Notes: a model not told the origin generated them from the letters alone. A stretch of DNA of 51,773 nt from Neobacillus niacini (GCF_019749295.1 NZ_JACWFG010000018.1:1-51773), one strand, 5' to 3'; counted from the stretch's first letter, positions 40,781 through 49,699 are shown. A program made the numbers and translations.

Positions 40781-40833
40781 TAGCAAAATAGTAGATGTTT
40801 TCATTATATCATCTATGTTTATTTATTGTAAAA
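40781..40833. promoter_or_regulatory. 53-bp regulatory element, copy B
   Basis: 48 of 53 positions match 28271-28323. It lies between the AraC-type gene and its divergent operon, 18 bp from the regulator start codon, and includes TAGATG-N12-CATCTA. Confidence 0.75.
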
Positions 40834-40883
40834 CGCATTAATATGGTATCAAATCATTAATGTCATACAAAGGAGGGCTTACG

Positions 40884-41648
40884 TTGACAAACATACCAGT
40901 CGCTTTACAAATGTACACTTTGCGTGAAGAAAGTGAAAAGGATTTTGCTGGTACATTAAGAAAAGTGAAAGAGCTTGGTTTTGATGGTGTTGAATTTGCA
41001 GGTTTTGGAGGATTGCCCGTTCACGAGGTTAAGGCATTGATTGATGAAATCGGCCTTCAAGCAGTGGCGTGCCATATCCCTCTTGATGAATTAAAGAATA
41101 ATCTCTATCTGGTTATCGAGGATTTAAAGACATTAAGCTGTCAATATGTGGTTTGTCCCTATTTAATGCCTGATTCTCGAAGTGAGGAAGATTATAAAGC
41201 ACTTATTCCATTTTTAGACCATGCAGGTGAAATCTGCTGTAATGAAGGGATAACTCTTTGCTATCATAATCACGATTTTGAACTGATTAAGTTGTCCGAC
41301 GGAAGAATGGCCCTTGAAAACATTTATGACAAAACACGTCCTGAGAATGTAAAAGCTGAATTGGATGTTTACTGGCTCACAAAAGCTGGAGAAAAGCCGG
41401 TTGACTGGATGGAACGCTATCAAAATCGAACTCCGCTGATCCACTTAAAAGATATGACCTTGGATGAAGAAGGATTTTTTGCAGAGCTTGGAACAGGCGG
41501 AGTGGATATTGAGTCAATTTTGGATTATGGAGAAAAGGCTGGTGTGCAGTGGTGGATTATTGAGCAGGATGTAAGCCGCCTTACACCATTAGAAAGTATC
41601 GAAATTAGTATCAACTACTTAAAACAAAAACTTATGAAAAGTATTTAA
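40884..41648 (+). CDS. Sugar phosphate isomerase/epimerase-family TIM barrel, first copy
   Basis: A 254-residue AP endonuclease 2-type TIM barrel with likely metal ligands in CYHNHDFEL, ELDVYWL, HLKDM and WWIIEQD. The family holds IolE/IolI-like isomerases, dehydratases and the elimination or hydration enzymes of 3-keto-sugar pathways. Start chosen at TTG 40884, 7 nt after AAAGGAGGG; an ATG at 40860 lies before that ribosome site. First gene of a three-gene operon. Confidence 0.82.
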   Translation: MTNIPVALQMYTLREESEKDFAGTLRKVKELGFDGVEFAGFGGLPVHEVKALIDEIGLQAVACHIPLDELKNNLYLVIEDLKTLSCQYVVCPYLMPDSRSEEDYKALIPFLDHAGEICCNEGITLCYHNHDFELIKLSDGRMALENIYDKTRPENVKAELDVYWLTKAGEKPVDWMERYQNRTPLIHLKDMTLDEEGFFAELGTGGVDIESILDYGEKAGVQWWIIEQDVSRLTPLESIEISINYLKQKLMKSI

Positions 41649-41662
41649 TTGGAGGGATAAGA

Positions 41663-42691
41663 ATGACTAAATTAAGAGTGGGTGTGATTGGATGCGGCAG
41701 TATTGCTATCCATCGTCATTTACCTGAATACCAAAGGAATAAAGATGTTGAAATAGTCGCTGTCTGTGATATCAACGGAGAACGTGCCCAAGCCACAGCT
41801 GAAAAGTATGGAGCTAAGGCTTTTACAAGCTATGAAGAGTTAGTCAGCAGCGGTTTAGCAGATGCAGTCAGCGTCTGTACACCAAATTATCTCCATGCAC
41901 CCGTATCAATTGCTGCTTTAAATGCTGGACTTCATGTCCTTTGTGAAAAACCAATGGCAACTTCAAAACAAGAAGCAGAAGAGATGGTTGCTGCAGCAAA
42001 AGCCAATGGTAAAAAGCTGATGATTGCTCATAATCAGCGATTTGTACCATCCCATCAAAGAGCACATCAGTTAATTCAGAGCGGTGATATTGGAAAAATT
42101 TATAGCTTCCGTACCGCATTCGGACACGGAGGACCAGAAGGCTGGAGTATAGATGGTAAAGAAAGCTGGTTCTTTGAAAAAGAGAAAGCATTTGTTGGAG
42201 CTATGGGTGATCTAGGTGTCCACAAGACCGATTTACTTCGCTATGTGCTGGGTGAGGAAATAACAGAAGTAGGAGCTTTTGTTGAAACAAATGCAAAGGC
42301 TTTCGCAACGGTAGATGATAATGCTGTTTGTGTATTGAAAACTGAGAGTGGAATCATCGGAACACTTGCTGCCAGCTGGGCTTATAAGGGCAAGGAAGAT
42401 AACTCAACGATTATTTATGGGGAAAAAGGAATCCTTCGTTTAGAGGACGACCCTGTAAATTCACTTGTCGTTCAATATGCTAACGGAGAAATAGTAAATT
42501 ATCAGCTTGGCAAAATTCAGTCTAATGAGGCCGGAGGACAAAATAATTCTCGTGTCATTGATCAATTTGCTGCTGCTGTAATAGAGGGTCATGAGGTGCC
42601 TGTCACCGGTGAGGAAGGCATGAAATCATTGGAGGTTATTTTGGCAGCGTTAGAGTCCAATGAAACGAAGCAAATTGTAAGAGTAAGATAA
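41663..42691 (+). CDS. Gfo/Idh/MocA-family dehydrogenase
   Basis: A 342-residue NAD(P)-dependent oxidoreductase. The Rossmann motif GVIGCGSIA (8-16), the family signature CEKPMA and the catalytic-region DLGVHKTDLLRYV are all present. Members oxidise inositols, glucosides or anhydrosugars, often at C3. It lies 14 nt after the first TIM-barrel gene with GGAGGG as ribosome site. With two TIM barrels and a co-regulated ThuA protein it probably makes the keto-sugar that these enzymes process. Confidence 0.88.
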   Translation: MTKLRVGVIGCGSIAIHRHLPEYQRNKDVEIVAVCDINGERAQATAEKYGAKAFTSYEELVSSGLADAVSVCTPNYLHAPVSIAALNAGLHVLCEKPMATSKQEAEEMVAAAKANGKKLMIAHNQRFVPSHQRAHQLIQSGDIGKIYSFRTAFGHGGPEGWSIDGKESWFFEKEKAFVGAMGDLGVHKTDLLRYVLGEEITEVGAFVETNAKAFATVDDNAVCVLKTESGIIGTLAASWAYKGKEDNSTIIYGEKGILRLEDDPVNSLVVQYANGEIVNYQLGKIQSNEAGGQNNSRVIDQFAAAVIEGHEVPVTGEEGMKSLEVILAALESNETKQIVRVR

Positions 42692-42713
42692 TATTGAGAG
42701 AGAGGTTAAAGTT

Positions 42714-43682
42714 ATGAAACTAGGAGTTTTTACCGTTTTATTCGCAGAAAAGTCCTTTGAGGAAATGCTGGATACTGTCAAAGAAGCTGGACTTCATGCA
42801 GTGGAAATCGGTACAGGATGTTATCCGGGAAACAGCCATTGTGATTTGGATGGGTTATTAGAGAGTGAAGAAGCTCGTAATCTATACCTTCAACAAGTAG
42901 AGAGCCGTGGATTGACAATCAGTGCATTTAGTTGTCATGGTAACCCTATTTCTCCTGAAGAGGGCTTTGCTAAAAGCTCACATGAAACACTTTTAAAAAC
43001 GATTAAGCTTGCTTCGTTATTAAATGTGCCTGTTGTTAACTGTTTTTCCGGTACCGCAGGAGACCATGAGGGTGCAAAATATCCAAATTGGCCAGTCACA
43101 CCATGGCCGAACGAATATGGTGATGTGCTAAAGTGGCAGTGGGAAGAAAAGTTAATTCCTTACTGGAAAGAAGTCGGACAATATGCGCAGGAACACAACG
43201 TGAAAATTGGACTTGAGCTTCATGGTGGATTTTTAGTGCATACTCCATATACTCTATTAAAACTGCGTGAGCAGACATGTGACGCAATCGGAGCAAATTT
43301 AGATCCAAGCCACTTGTGGTGGCAGGGAATTGACCCAGTGGCTGCAATCAAAATATTAGCAAAAGAAAATGCCATTCACCATTTCCATGCGAAAGACACA
43401 TACATTGACCAAGAAAATGTAAATATGTATGGACTAACAGATATGCAGCCTTACGGGGAAGTAAAAACGCGGGCATGGACATTCCGCTCAGTAGGCTGTG
43501 GACATGGTTTAAAAGATTGGTCAGACATGATGAGTGCGCTTCGTACATATGGCTATGATTATGTAGTCAGCATCGAGCATGAAGATCCAATCATGTCGAT
43601 AGATGAAGGGTTTAAACGTGCCGTGACCAATTTGAAATCTATTTTAATTGAAGAGCCTGTTTCTCAAATGTGGTGGGTATAG
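42714..43682 (+). CDS. Sugar phosphate isomerase/epimerase-family TIM barrel, second copy
   Basis: A 322-residue AP endonuclease 2-type TIM barrel, larger than the first copy and not closely similar to it. Candidate metal ligands are in GLELHGGF, ANLDPSHLWW, HFHAKDTY and SIEHEDP. ATG 42714 follows GAGAGAGG. Last gene of the operon; a terminator follows. Two different barrels flanking one dehydrogenase recall the oxidation-elimination-hydration schemes described for levoglucosan and glycosides in Bacilli. Confidence 0.83.
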   Translation: MKLGVFTVLFAEKSFEEMLDTVKEAGLHAVEIGTGCYPGNSHCDLDGLLESEEARNLYLQQVESRGLTISAFSCHGNPISPEEGFAKSSHETLLKTIKLASLLNVPVVNCFSGTAGDHEGAKYPNWPVTPWPNEYGDVLKWQWEEKLIPYWKEVGQYAQEHNVKIGLELHGGFLVHTPYTLLKLREQTCDAIGANLDPSHLWWQGIDPVAAIKILAKENAIHHFHAKDTYIDQENVNMYGLTDMQPYGEVKTRAWTFRSVGCGHGLKDWSDMMSALRTYGYDYVVSIEHEDPIMSIDEGFKRAVTNLKSILIEEPVSQMWWV

Positions 43683-43693
43683 GCTAAACAAAA

Positions 43694-43727
43694 ACAGAAG
43701 GGACTTAGGGTCCCCTCTGTTTTTTTG
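43694..43727 (+). terminator. Rho-independent terminator
   Basis: ACAGAAGGGAC/GTCCCCTCTGT with one mismatch and a run of seven T. Nearly the same hairpin recurs at 43951-43985 on the other side of the repeat array. Confidence 0.85.
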
Positions 43728-43730
43728 TAG

Positions 43731-43938
43731 TTTATGAGTGACCGCTTTTGCTATTTTTATAAGATTACGGGTTCTCATCATACTTATGAGAGACAGCTTC
43801 TGCCCTTTTTAGCAGGTTACGGGCTCTCATCATTCTTATGAGTGTCGGCTTCTGCCCTTTTTAGCAGGTTACGGGCTCTCATCGCTCTTATGAGTGACCA
43901 CTTCTTCACTTTTTATAAGTAAAGGGGCTCTCATCACT
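43731..43938 (+). repeat. Four copies of the 52-bp repeat, array 3
   Basis: Units start at 43731, 43783, 43835 and 43887, in the same orientation as the array at 31 kb. Inner pairings differ between units but remain complementary (CTGC/GCAG in units 2 and 3, ACTT/AAGT in unit 4). The array fills the space between the convergent isomerase and MATE genes. Confidence 0.9.
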
Positions 43939-43950
43939 CTCTAAAAAATG

Positions 43951-43985
43951 AAAACAGAAGGGACTGCGCGTCCCTTCTGTTTTTT
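43951..43985. terminator. Bidirectional terminator before the MATE gene end
   Basis: A perfect 14-bp stem AAAACAGAAGGGAC/GTCCCTTCTGTTTT with a 5-nt loop. It can serve the minus-strand MATE gene as well as plus-strand read-through. Confidence 0.85.
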
Positions 43986-43997
43986 ACTTCATTTGAT

Positions 43998-45350
43998 TTA
44001 ATTTATCACAGCTTTAGCAAACCGTTCCCACGGTTTGCTAAGCCAGCGTTTTAAGGCAAAACAGCCGCGCAGCCACTCATCGGCCCCTTGGGCAAGCCAT
44101 ATGCCTAAAAGTCCCAAACCAAAATGCACTCCTAGTAAGTAACTCAGGGATACAGCGACTCCCCACATGGAAATAATTCCAATTACCACTGGAAAACGAA
44201 CATCTCCTGCGGATTTTAATGAGTTCATCAAGACGATATTCATTGCTCTTCCGGGCTCAACGAAGACAATGGCCCATAAAACCGGCAGACCCACCATAAT
44301 AATGGAAGGGTCCTCTGTGAATACACTTAAGACAAAATCTCCTCCGAAGGCAATAATGAGTGATGCAAAGGTTGATGCAAACATAGCGATTTTTAGAGTA
44401 CGAATACCCCGTTTTAAGGCGCGGTCATATTGTTTCCCGCCAATATAACGTGCTACCAAAAGCTGAGTTCCCTGAGCAATCGCAACGGTGAACAAAAAGC
44501 AAAGCATGCTGATATTTAAGATATATACTCTACCAGCCAATGAGGCGGTACCCATTGATACTACAAAGCTAGTAATAACCACTTGGGATAATTGGTAGGA
44601 GAGATTTTCCCCTGCTGACGGAATTCCAATATTGAGCAATTCTCGGATATCTTCTTTTTTTGCATTAAAAATATCCTTGATGACGATTTTTAAAGAAAGT
44701 CTGTTGTATAGTAAATACAATAGAGCACAAACCGCATAAGCCCGTGCTGCAAAGATGGCCCAGGATACACCCGTTACACCTGTAATTGGCAGCCCGAAGA
44801 TTCCGGTAGTGGCAATGATATTCCCGCCAATACTGATTAAGTTCATAAAAATAGTAACCATCATTGATTCCTTTGTGTACCCATGACTGCGAAGAATTGC
44901 ACTTAAAGCGAGAGAAAGTGATTCGAAAAAGAGTGAAAGTGCACATATACGTACAAAGGTAAGCCCGTAGTCAAAGACCGGACCATGAACATCATACAAA
45001 CGAAGAAGCTGTTCTCCAAAAATAAAAACAATGATCGCAATACATACACCAAACCAGAAATTCAATCCGAATACGGAATAAGATAATTGCCTTGCACGCT
45101 GAAGTTTTCCAGCACCAAGGTTCTGACTGATTAAAACAGTTGCCCCAATAGAGGTGACGTTAAAAACTAAAATAAAGATATTTAACAGTTGGTTGGCAAC
45201 CCCAACACCCGCTACTGCTTGGTCGGAGTATTGACTTAACATCAGTGTAGCCACAATCCCCATCCCCATATGAAGTGATAGTTCAATAAACAGCGGCCAA
45301 GTAATACTGAAAAGAGTCTGCTCTTGATAGTTATTTTTTTGTTCCTCCAC
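43998..45350 (-). CDS. MATE-family efflux transporter
   Basis: A 450-residue membrane protein with 12 predicted helices in two similar halves, as in NorM/DinF-type cation-driven exporters. MatE features include TWPLFIELSLHMGMGIVATLMLS near the start and IGIPSAGENLSYQLSQ at the second half. Start chosen at GTG 45350 behind TTGGAG; a TTG at 45362 lacks a ribosome site. Single gene. Its substrate cannot be inferred. Confidence 0.85.
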   Translation of the reverse strand: MEEQKNNYQEQTLFSITWPLFIELSLHMGMGIVATLMLSQYSDQAVAGVGVANQLLNIFILVFNVTSIGATVLISQNLGAGKLQRARQLSYSVFGLNFWFGVCIAIIVFIFGEQLLRLYDVHGPVFDYGLTFVRICALSLFFESLSLALSAILRSHGYTKESMMVTIFMNLISIGGNIIATTGIFGLPITGVTGVSWAIFAARAYAVCALLYLLYNRLSLKIVIKDIFNAKKEDIRELLNIGIPSAGENLSYQLSQVVITSFVVSMGTASLAGRVYILNISMLCFLFTVAIAQGTQLLVARYIGGKQYDRALKRGIRTLKIAMFASTFASLIIAFGGDFVLSVFTEDPSIIMVGLPVLWAIVFVEPGRAMNIVLMNSLKSAGDVRFPVVIGIISMWGVAVSLSYLLGVHFGLGLLGIWLAQGADEWLRGCFALKRWLSKPWERFAKAVIN

Positions 45351-45538
45351 GATATTCTCCAATCAGTTTTAATAAAATAATGTTTTATTTTACTACTTTA
45401 AGAGTGATATAGGAATAGAAACTTCAGGTTGATAAGTTTTTCCAAAAAAGGGAATCACATATGGAAAAATAATAAGATTGTTATCAAGCCTTGAATTTGC
45501 TATTTTTAAACTATAACAATACTAAAATGGGGGAAAAA

Positions 45539-47770
45539 ATGAAACTGAAAAGAAGCTTATATAGGTTTTTGCTAATCCTCATTGTTGGTATATTTGTCCT
45601 TATACAAGTTATCGACTTTTTTAATCCGGAATTCTATCATTCTTTTGAAATAGTAAGTAATATCGTTTCTATTGTTACTTTCGCTGCCTTAGGATTCTTA
45701 TTCTTCTTAATTAAAGAATTTGATAAGAAGGCAGATGAATATACTAAAGATCAGCAGAAAATGAAAAATATATTTGATACGCTGGATGTTGCCATTTGGT
45801 CACATGATTTAAAGACTGATACTCTTTTAATAACTCCTGGAATTGAAAAATTATACGGCCGTAAGCTTGAAAGTTTCTATGAAGATTCAAACCTTTGGAA
45901 AGAGGTTATTTATCCAGGGGATTTGTATGTATTAGAAGAGAGAGAAAAGAAATTAGCAGCGGGCGAAACAGTCACCAGCCACTATCGTATTATTCGTCCG
46001 GATGGCGAAGTCCGCTGGATTCAGGATAGAGGAATTCCTACCTTTGATTCAAAAGGAGATTTTGTTGATTTTAATAGTGTACTATTTGACATTACGGACC
46101 GGAAAGAAAGTGAAGGTCTTTATCAAAGCATAGTCGAAATGTCACCAGATATCATTGCTGTAGTACATGATGGCAGAATTGAATATATCAATGAGGCTGG
46201 CTGCAAATTAATTGGTGCCGAGAGCCAGGAGCAAGTGATTGGTCAATCGGCTAAGAATTATGTTCCTGCTCAAATTACAGACTTAATAAAAAGTAAAGTA
46301 TTTTCACCTGATAAATCGGAAAAAGAGAGACATACTTTTGAATTCCAAGTTAGGCGAACAGATGGTGAAAGCATTGATGTTGAATTGGCAGCAAGGGCCA
46401 TTCTATACGAAGGACGTTTTGCTATTCAGGTAGTGGGCAGAGATATTACCCAAAGGAAGAAATCAGAACAAACAATTAAATTCATGGCTTTCTACGATAC
46501 GTTAACCATGTTACCCAACCGTAATCAATTTAGGAAACATCTTAATGAGATCCTGCACCGGCAAGAGCACAAAAAACACGCAGTGCTATTCTTAGATTTA
46601 GATCGATTTAAAATTATTAATGATACCAAAGGTCATTCTGTCGGTGATATCATTCTTCAAAAGGTTGCAGACCGGCTTGAGAAAGCAGTTCAAAATGAGG
46701 GGCTGGTATCTCGCCAGGGCGGGGATGAATTTATCATTGTCCTAGAAGATGTGAACAAGGAAAAGGCTTCCCAAGTGGCTAAACGAATTCTTAATGAATT
46801 TTCCTATCCTTTCGAAGTGAACAGTGAAGAATTTTTTGTCACTCCAAGTATCGGAATTAGTATCTATCCTATGGATGGAAGCGATGAAGAAACACTTATA
46901 AAGAATGCCGATACCGCCATGTACCAGGCAAAAGAACACGGGAAAAATAATTATCAATTCTATTCCAATAACCTTGATGGTATTTCAACTTGGAAAATGA
47001 AGTTAGAGAACTGGTTGCGAAGAGCGATGGAGCAAAACCAACTGACTCTCCACTATCAGCCTCAGCTAGATTTATGTACAGGAAATATTGTCGGGGTGGA
47101 GGCATTAATTCGTTGGAACCACCCTGAATATGGCTATATCGCGCCTTCTGAGTTTATTCCGCTTGCAGAAGAAACGGGTCTTATTGTGCCGCTGGGCAAA
47201 TGGATATTAAGAGAGGCATGTGAACGGAGGAAGGCGTGGAAAGATGAAGGATATGAAGATTTTCCTATCGCAGTAAACGTTTCTGTCCGACAGTTTCAGG
47301 ATGAGCATTTTATCCGTTTTATTACGGAAATGCTAGAGGAAGCAGGGCTTGAGGCAAATTATTTAGAACTGGAAATTACAGAAAGCCTTATGCAAAACCT
47401 TGAAAACTCCACCATTATTTTGAATCAATTAAAGGAGTTAGGTGTGCTATTATCAGTGGATGACTTTGGTACTGGATATTCCTCCTTAAGTTACTTGAAA
47501 CACCTTCCCATTGATAAAATTAAGATTGATAAGTCTTTTGTTGATGACATAATCTATCATTCAAATCAAGGAATGATGGTGAAAACCATCATTGATATGG
47601 GGGTTAATTTAAAATTCACTGTTATTGCAGAGGGGATTGAAACAGAAGAGCAGGTTAAGTTCTTAACGCAAAATGCTTGTCAAATTGGTCAAGGATATTA
47701 CTATAGTAAACCATTACCTGCGCACAAGCTGGAAGAATTTTTATTAAAAGGCAGTGTCCCTATATTTTAG
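45539..47770 (+). CDS. Membrane PAS-GGDEF-EAL cyclic-di-GMP protein
   Basis: A 743-residue signalling protein. Two N-terminal helices (about residues 8-28 and 38-58) are followed by two PAS domains, a GGDEF domain with an intact GGDEF motif (SRQGGDEFIIVL) and an EAL domain with intact EALIRW, DDFGTGYSS and IKIDKSF motifs. Both catalytic domains therefore look active; no RxxD inhibitory site stands before GGDEF. It would make or degrade c-di-GMP in response to a PAS signal. Start at ATG 45539 behind GGGGG; an upstream ATG at 45527 has no ribosome site. Confidence 0.9.
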   Translation: MKLKRSLYRFLLILIVGIFVLIQVIDFFNPEFYHSFEIVSNIVSIVTFAALGFLFFLIKEFDKKADEYTKDQQKMKNIFDTLDVAIWSHDLKTDTLLITPGIEKLYGRKLESFYEDSNLWKEVIYPGDLYVLEEREKKLAAGETVTSHYRIIRPDGEVRWIQDRGIPTFDSKGDFVDFNSVLFDITDRKESEGLYQSIVEMSPDIIAVVHDGRIEYINEAGCKLIGAESQEQVIGQSAKNYVPAQITDLIKSKVFSPDKSEKERHTFEFQVRRTDGESIDVELAARAILYEGRFAIQVVGRDITQRKKSEQTIKFMAFYDTLTMLPNRNQFRKHLNEILHRQEHKKHAVLFLDLDRFKIINDTKGHSVGDIILQKVADRLEKAVQNEGLVSRQGGDEFIIVLEDVNKEKASQVAKRILNEFSYPFEVNSEEFFVTPSIGISIYPMDGSDEETLIKNADTAMYQAKEHGKNNYQFYSNNLDGISTWKMKLENWLRRAMEQNQLTLHYQPQLDLCTGNIVGVEALIRWNHPEYGYIAPSEFIPLAEETGLIVPLGKWILREACERRKAWKDEGYEDFPIAVNVSVRQFQDEHFIRFITEMLEEAGLEANYLELEITESLMQNLENSTIILNQLKELGVLLSVDDFGTGYSSLSYLKHLPIDKIKIDKSFVDDIIYHSNQGMMVKTIIDMGVNLKFTVIAEGIETEEQVKFLTQNACQIGQGYYYSKPLPAHKLEEFLLKGSVPIF

Positions 47771-47792
47771 GATTTGGGCCTCCTATAGGTGA

Positions 47793-47818
47793 AAAAGACC
47801 TTCGATGGAAGGTCTTTT
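47793..47818. terminator. Bidirectional terminator
   Basis: A perfect 11-bp stem AAAAGACCTTC/GAAGGTCTTTT with a 4-nt loop, shared by the converging GGDEF-EAL and coat-like genes and overlapping the latter's stop codon. Confidence 0.87.
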
Positions 47819-48206
47819 AGTTTCCCCATTTCATGTGTACGGTTAAGGTACAGCAGGACATGGGACTGCTGGGATCAGGATGAGCTGTTAGTTCAAAGGT
47901 AACACCAGTTGGCGTATACTTCGTCTCCACAGGCACTTTTAGTCCGATCGTTTTAATTAACTTATCTACTTCTACTTTATTACCCTTCTGTGCAGCACTC
48001 ATTAACTTAACGTCGAAACCTGGGTCGCCTAATCGGTCCAAAAGAATACTGCCTTGGTCCATTAATAACCGATAAGACTTAATGGACTTTGTAAATATAT
48101 TTACATCCACCTGCGGGTATTGTCTAGCCATAGTCTGATTGTATGGGTAACCTGGATAAGCAGGGGGCTGTGGCTGCGGTGGATATGGATAGTGGTAATA
48201 GTACAT
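47817..48206 (-). CDS. Small Tyr/Pro-rich protein, possibly YuzC-like spore coat protein
   Basis: A 129-residue protein with a Tyr/Pro-rich N-terminus (MYYYHYPYPPQPQPPAYPGY) and a conserved-looking body (SYRLLMDQGSILLDRLGDPGF..LMSAAQKGNKVEVDKLIKTIG) ending CCTLTVHMKWG. The layout recalls the inner spore coat protein YuzC of B. subtilis, from memory only. No sporulation promoter was identified. Start at ATG 48206 behind GGAAGGAGCG. Confidence 0.65.
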   Translation of the reverse strand: MYYYHYPYPPQPQPPAYPGYPYNQTMARQYPQVDVNIFTKSIKSYRLLMDQGSILLDRLGDPGFDVKLMSAAQKGNKVEVDKLIKTIGLKVPVETKYTPTGVTFELTAHPDPSSPMSCCTLTVHMKWGN

Positions 48207-48276
48207 TATAACGCTCCTTCCATTTAAAAAACACGGCAATATACCTTATGGGACTTTGACTAGATTGGTTACATAA

Positions 48277-48309
48277 GAAAACGTTTGGATTTTTGGAAAC
48301 CCAAACGCT
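48277..48309 (-). terminator. Terminator of the DUF4097 gene
   Basis: On the minus strand AGCGTTTGG pairs with CCAAACGTT around a 12-nt loop, followed by TTTCTT. Confidence 0.7.
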
Positions 48310-48316
48310 GAATCAA

Positions 48317-49165
48317 TTAGTATATATCCACATCTCCGCTTGAAACAGAGATATTGATTTTACTTTTCCCAGAACCATGTATGCCCTTTAAGTTTTTATT
48401 ATCAGTCTCAGTAGTGGTTAAAGGGAACTCGCTCGAGATATTTCCGCTGCTCACTTCCCCATCGAGAGTGAAATCCGCATTGTCAGGCAAATCAAGGTCC
48501 ACATTCCCTGAGCTTAGGTCAATATCTATAGGATTATTTAATTTATCTATTTGGAGTGAAAGCTTTCCAGATGAAACTTCTGCATTAAAGGCACCGGTAT
48601 AATGGTTAATCTCTAAATTTCCAGAGCTAAGGTCAAAAGTGCCTGTTTTTGTAACCAATGTGTCGATTGTAACCTTGCCAGAAGAACCATCATGGATAAA
48701 TTCATTCACTTCTATATGATCCAAACTTACATTTCCAGAACCGATATCCAAAGAAAGTTCATCCAACTTCATTGATTCCCCAGAAAAATTTAAACTGCCT
48801 GAGCCAATCTGAATTTTCATATCAGCGTTATAATCTTCAGGAATATAGATATTAAGCTGCCTTTTTTCAGAGAAGGAGAACCAATTAAACATTTTCCTTT
48901 TCGTTTCAACTACTAATCTGCTGCCTGTTTCTTTCACAATGAGCGAGCCTTTCCCTGTTAAAATGGCTTCAACATCATCACGGTTTTCAGGAATAATCGT
49001 TGTTTTTACTCCTCCCACATTAATATCAATGGTTTCGATGTTATTTGATAGCGGTGCCCGCCCATCCTTACTGCCTCCAGCTGCAAAACCATCAAATTGG
49101 AATGACTGATTAAAAACAATATATAATCCAGTGATGATTAGTAGGAGTATCACAATTCTCTTCAT
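48317..49165 (-). CDS. DUF4097 beta-strand-repeat protein (LiaG-like)
   Basis: A 282-residue protein with one N-terminal signal anchor (MKRIVILLLIITGLYIVF) and an extracellular beta-helix-like region of repeated strands of the type DLSSGNLEINHYTGAF and SGKVTIDTL. It belongs to the DUF4097/DUF4098 group that includes LiaG, often linked to envelope stress loci. Here it has no two-component partner. ATG 49165 follows GGAAGGGCAGGG. The function is unknown. Confidence 0.75.
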   Translation of the reverse strand: MKRIVILLLIITGLYIVFNQSFQFDGFAAGGSKDGRAPLSNNIETIDINVGGVKTTIIPENRDDVEAILTGKGSLIVKETGSRLVVETKRKMFNWFSFSEKRQLNIYIPEDYNADMKIQIGSGSLNFSGESMKLDELSLDIGSGNVSLDHIEVNEFIHDGSSGKVTIDTLVTKTGTFDLSSGNLEINHYTGAFNAEVSSGKLSLQIDKLNNPIDIDLSSGNVDLDLPDNADFTLDGEVSSGNISSEFPLTTTETDNKNLKGIHGSGKSKINISVSSGDVDIY

Positions 49166-49353
49166 ATAAATCCCTGCCCTTCCATTCTTATAGATTAATC
49201 ATAAAGGAATTCCCATTAAGCACCAATGAACTAGAGAATGAATTATCTCTAAGACTTGAGGCGTACGGATAATAACCATATTACCTAAGCTTTATCTTTT
49301 TCGATTATCGAAATATAATATATGTGATATTCTTTTAAATGGAGGTGTTGACA

Positions 49354-49683
49354 GTGGCATACAAAAAAATCAGCCCAAATGAACTTCAGGATAGAATTGC
49401 AGGAGAAGAAAAGGTAGTGGTTCTAGATGTTCGTGCTGAAGAAAAATATACTCATTTTCATATTGAGTCATCTCAAGTGGTGAGTTTTAATATACCGAAA
49501 ACGGAAATATTTGAACTTAAAGATGGGGCAGAGCTTTCAGCATTACCGAAGGATAGAACAATTGTAGTTACCTGTACCACAGGAAATTCTGCAGAAAAGT
49601 GTGCTAAAATACTTGACGGTCTGGGCTATCAAGTTGAAGTTTTAGAAGGCGGCCTTACGGCTTGGAAAGAAACTAGAAAATAG
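49354..49683 (+). CDS. Single-domain rhodanese
   Basis: A 109-residue rhodanese domain with the active-site loop CTTGNSAEKC (catalytic Cys first) and the N-terminal VVLDVRAEEKYTHFHI. It transfers sulfane sulfur to an acceptor. Start chosen at GTG 49354, 6 nt after GGAGGTG; an ATG at 49339 precedes that ribosome site. It is followed after 16 nt by a BASS transporter, so the two form an operon and perhaps act on the same sulfur-containing substrate. Confidence 0.85.
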   Translation: MAYKKISPNELQDRIAGEEKVVVLDVRAEEKYTHFHIESSQVVSFNIPKTEIFELKDGAELSALPKDRTIVVTCTTGNSAEKCAKILDGLGYQVEVLEGGLTAWKETRK

Positions 49684-49699
49684 CTTGGAGAGAAGCAAT

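Noticed and set aside
45362..45362. TTG 45362 as MATE start
   Set aside because: No ribosome site precedes it, while TTGGAG is well placed for GTG 45350.
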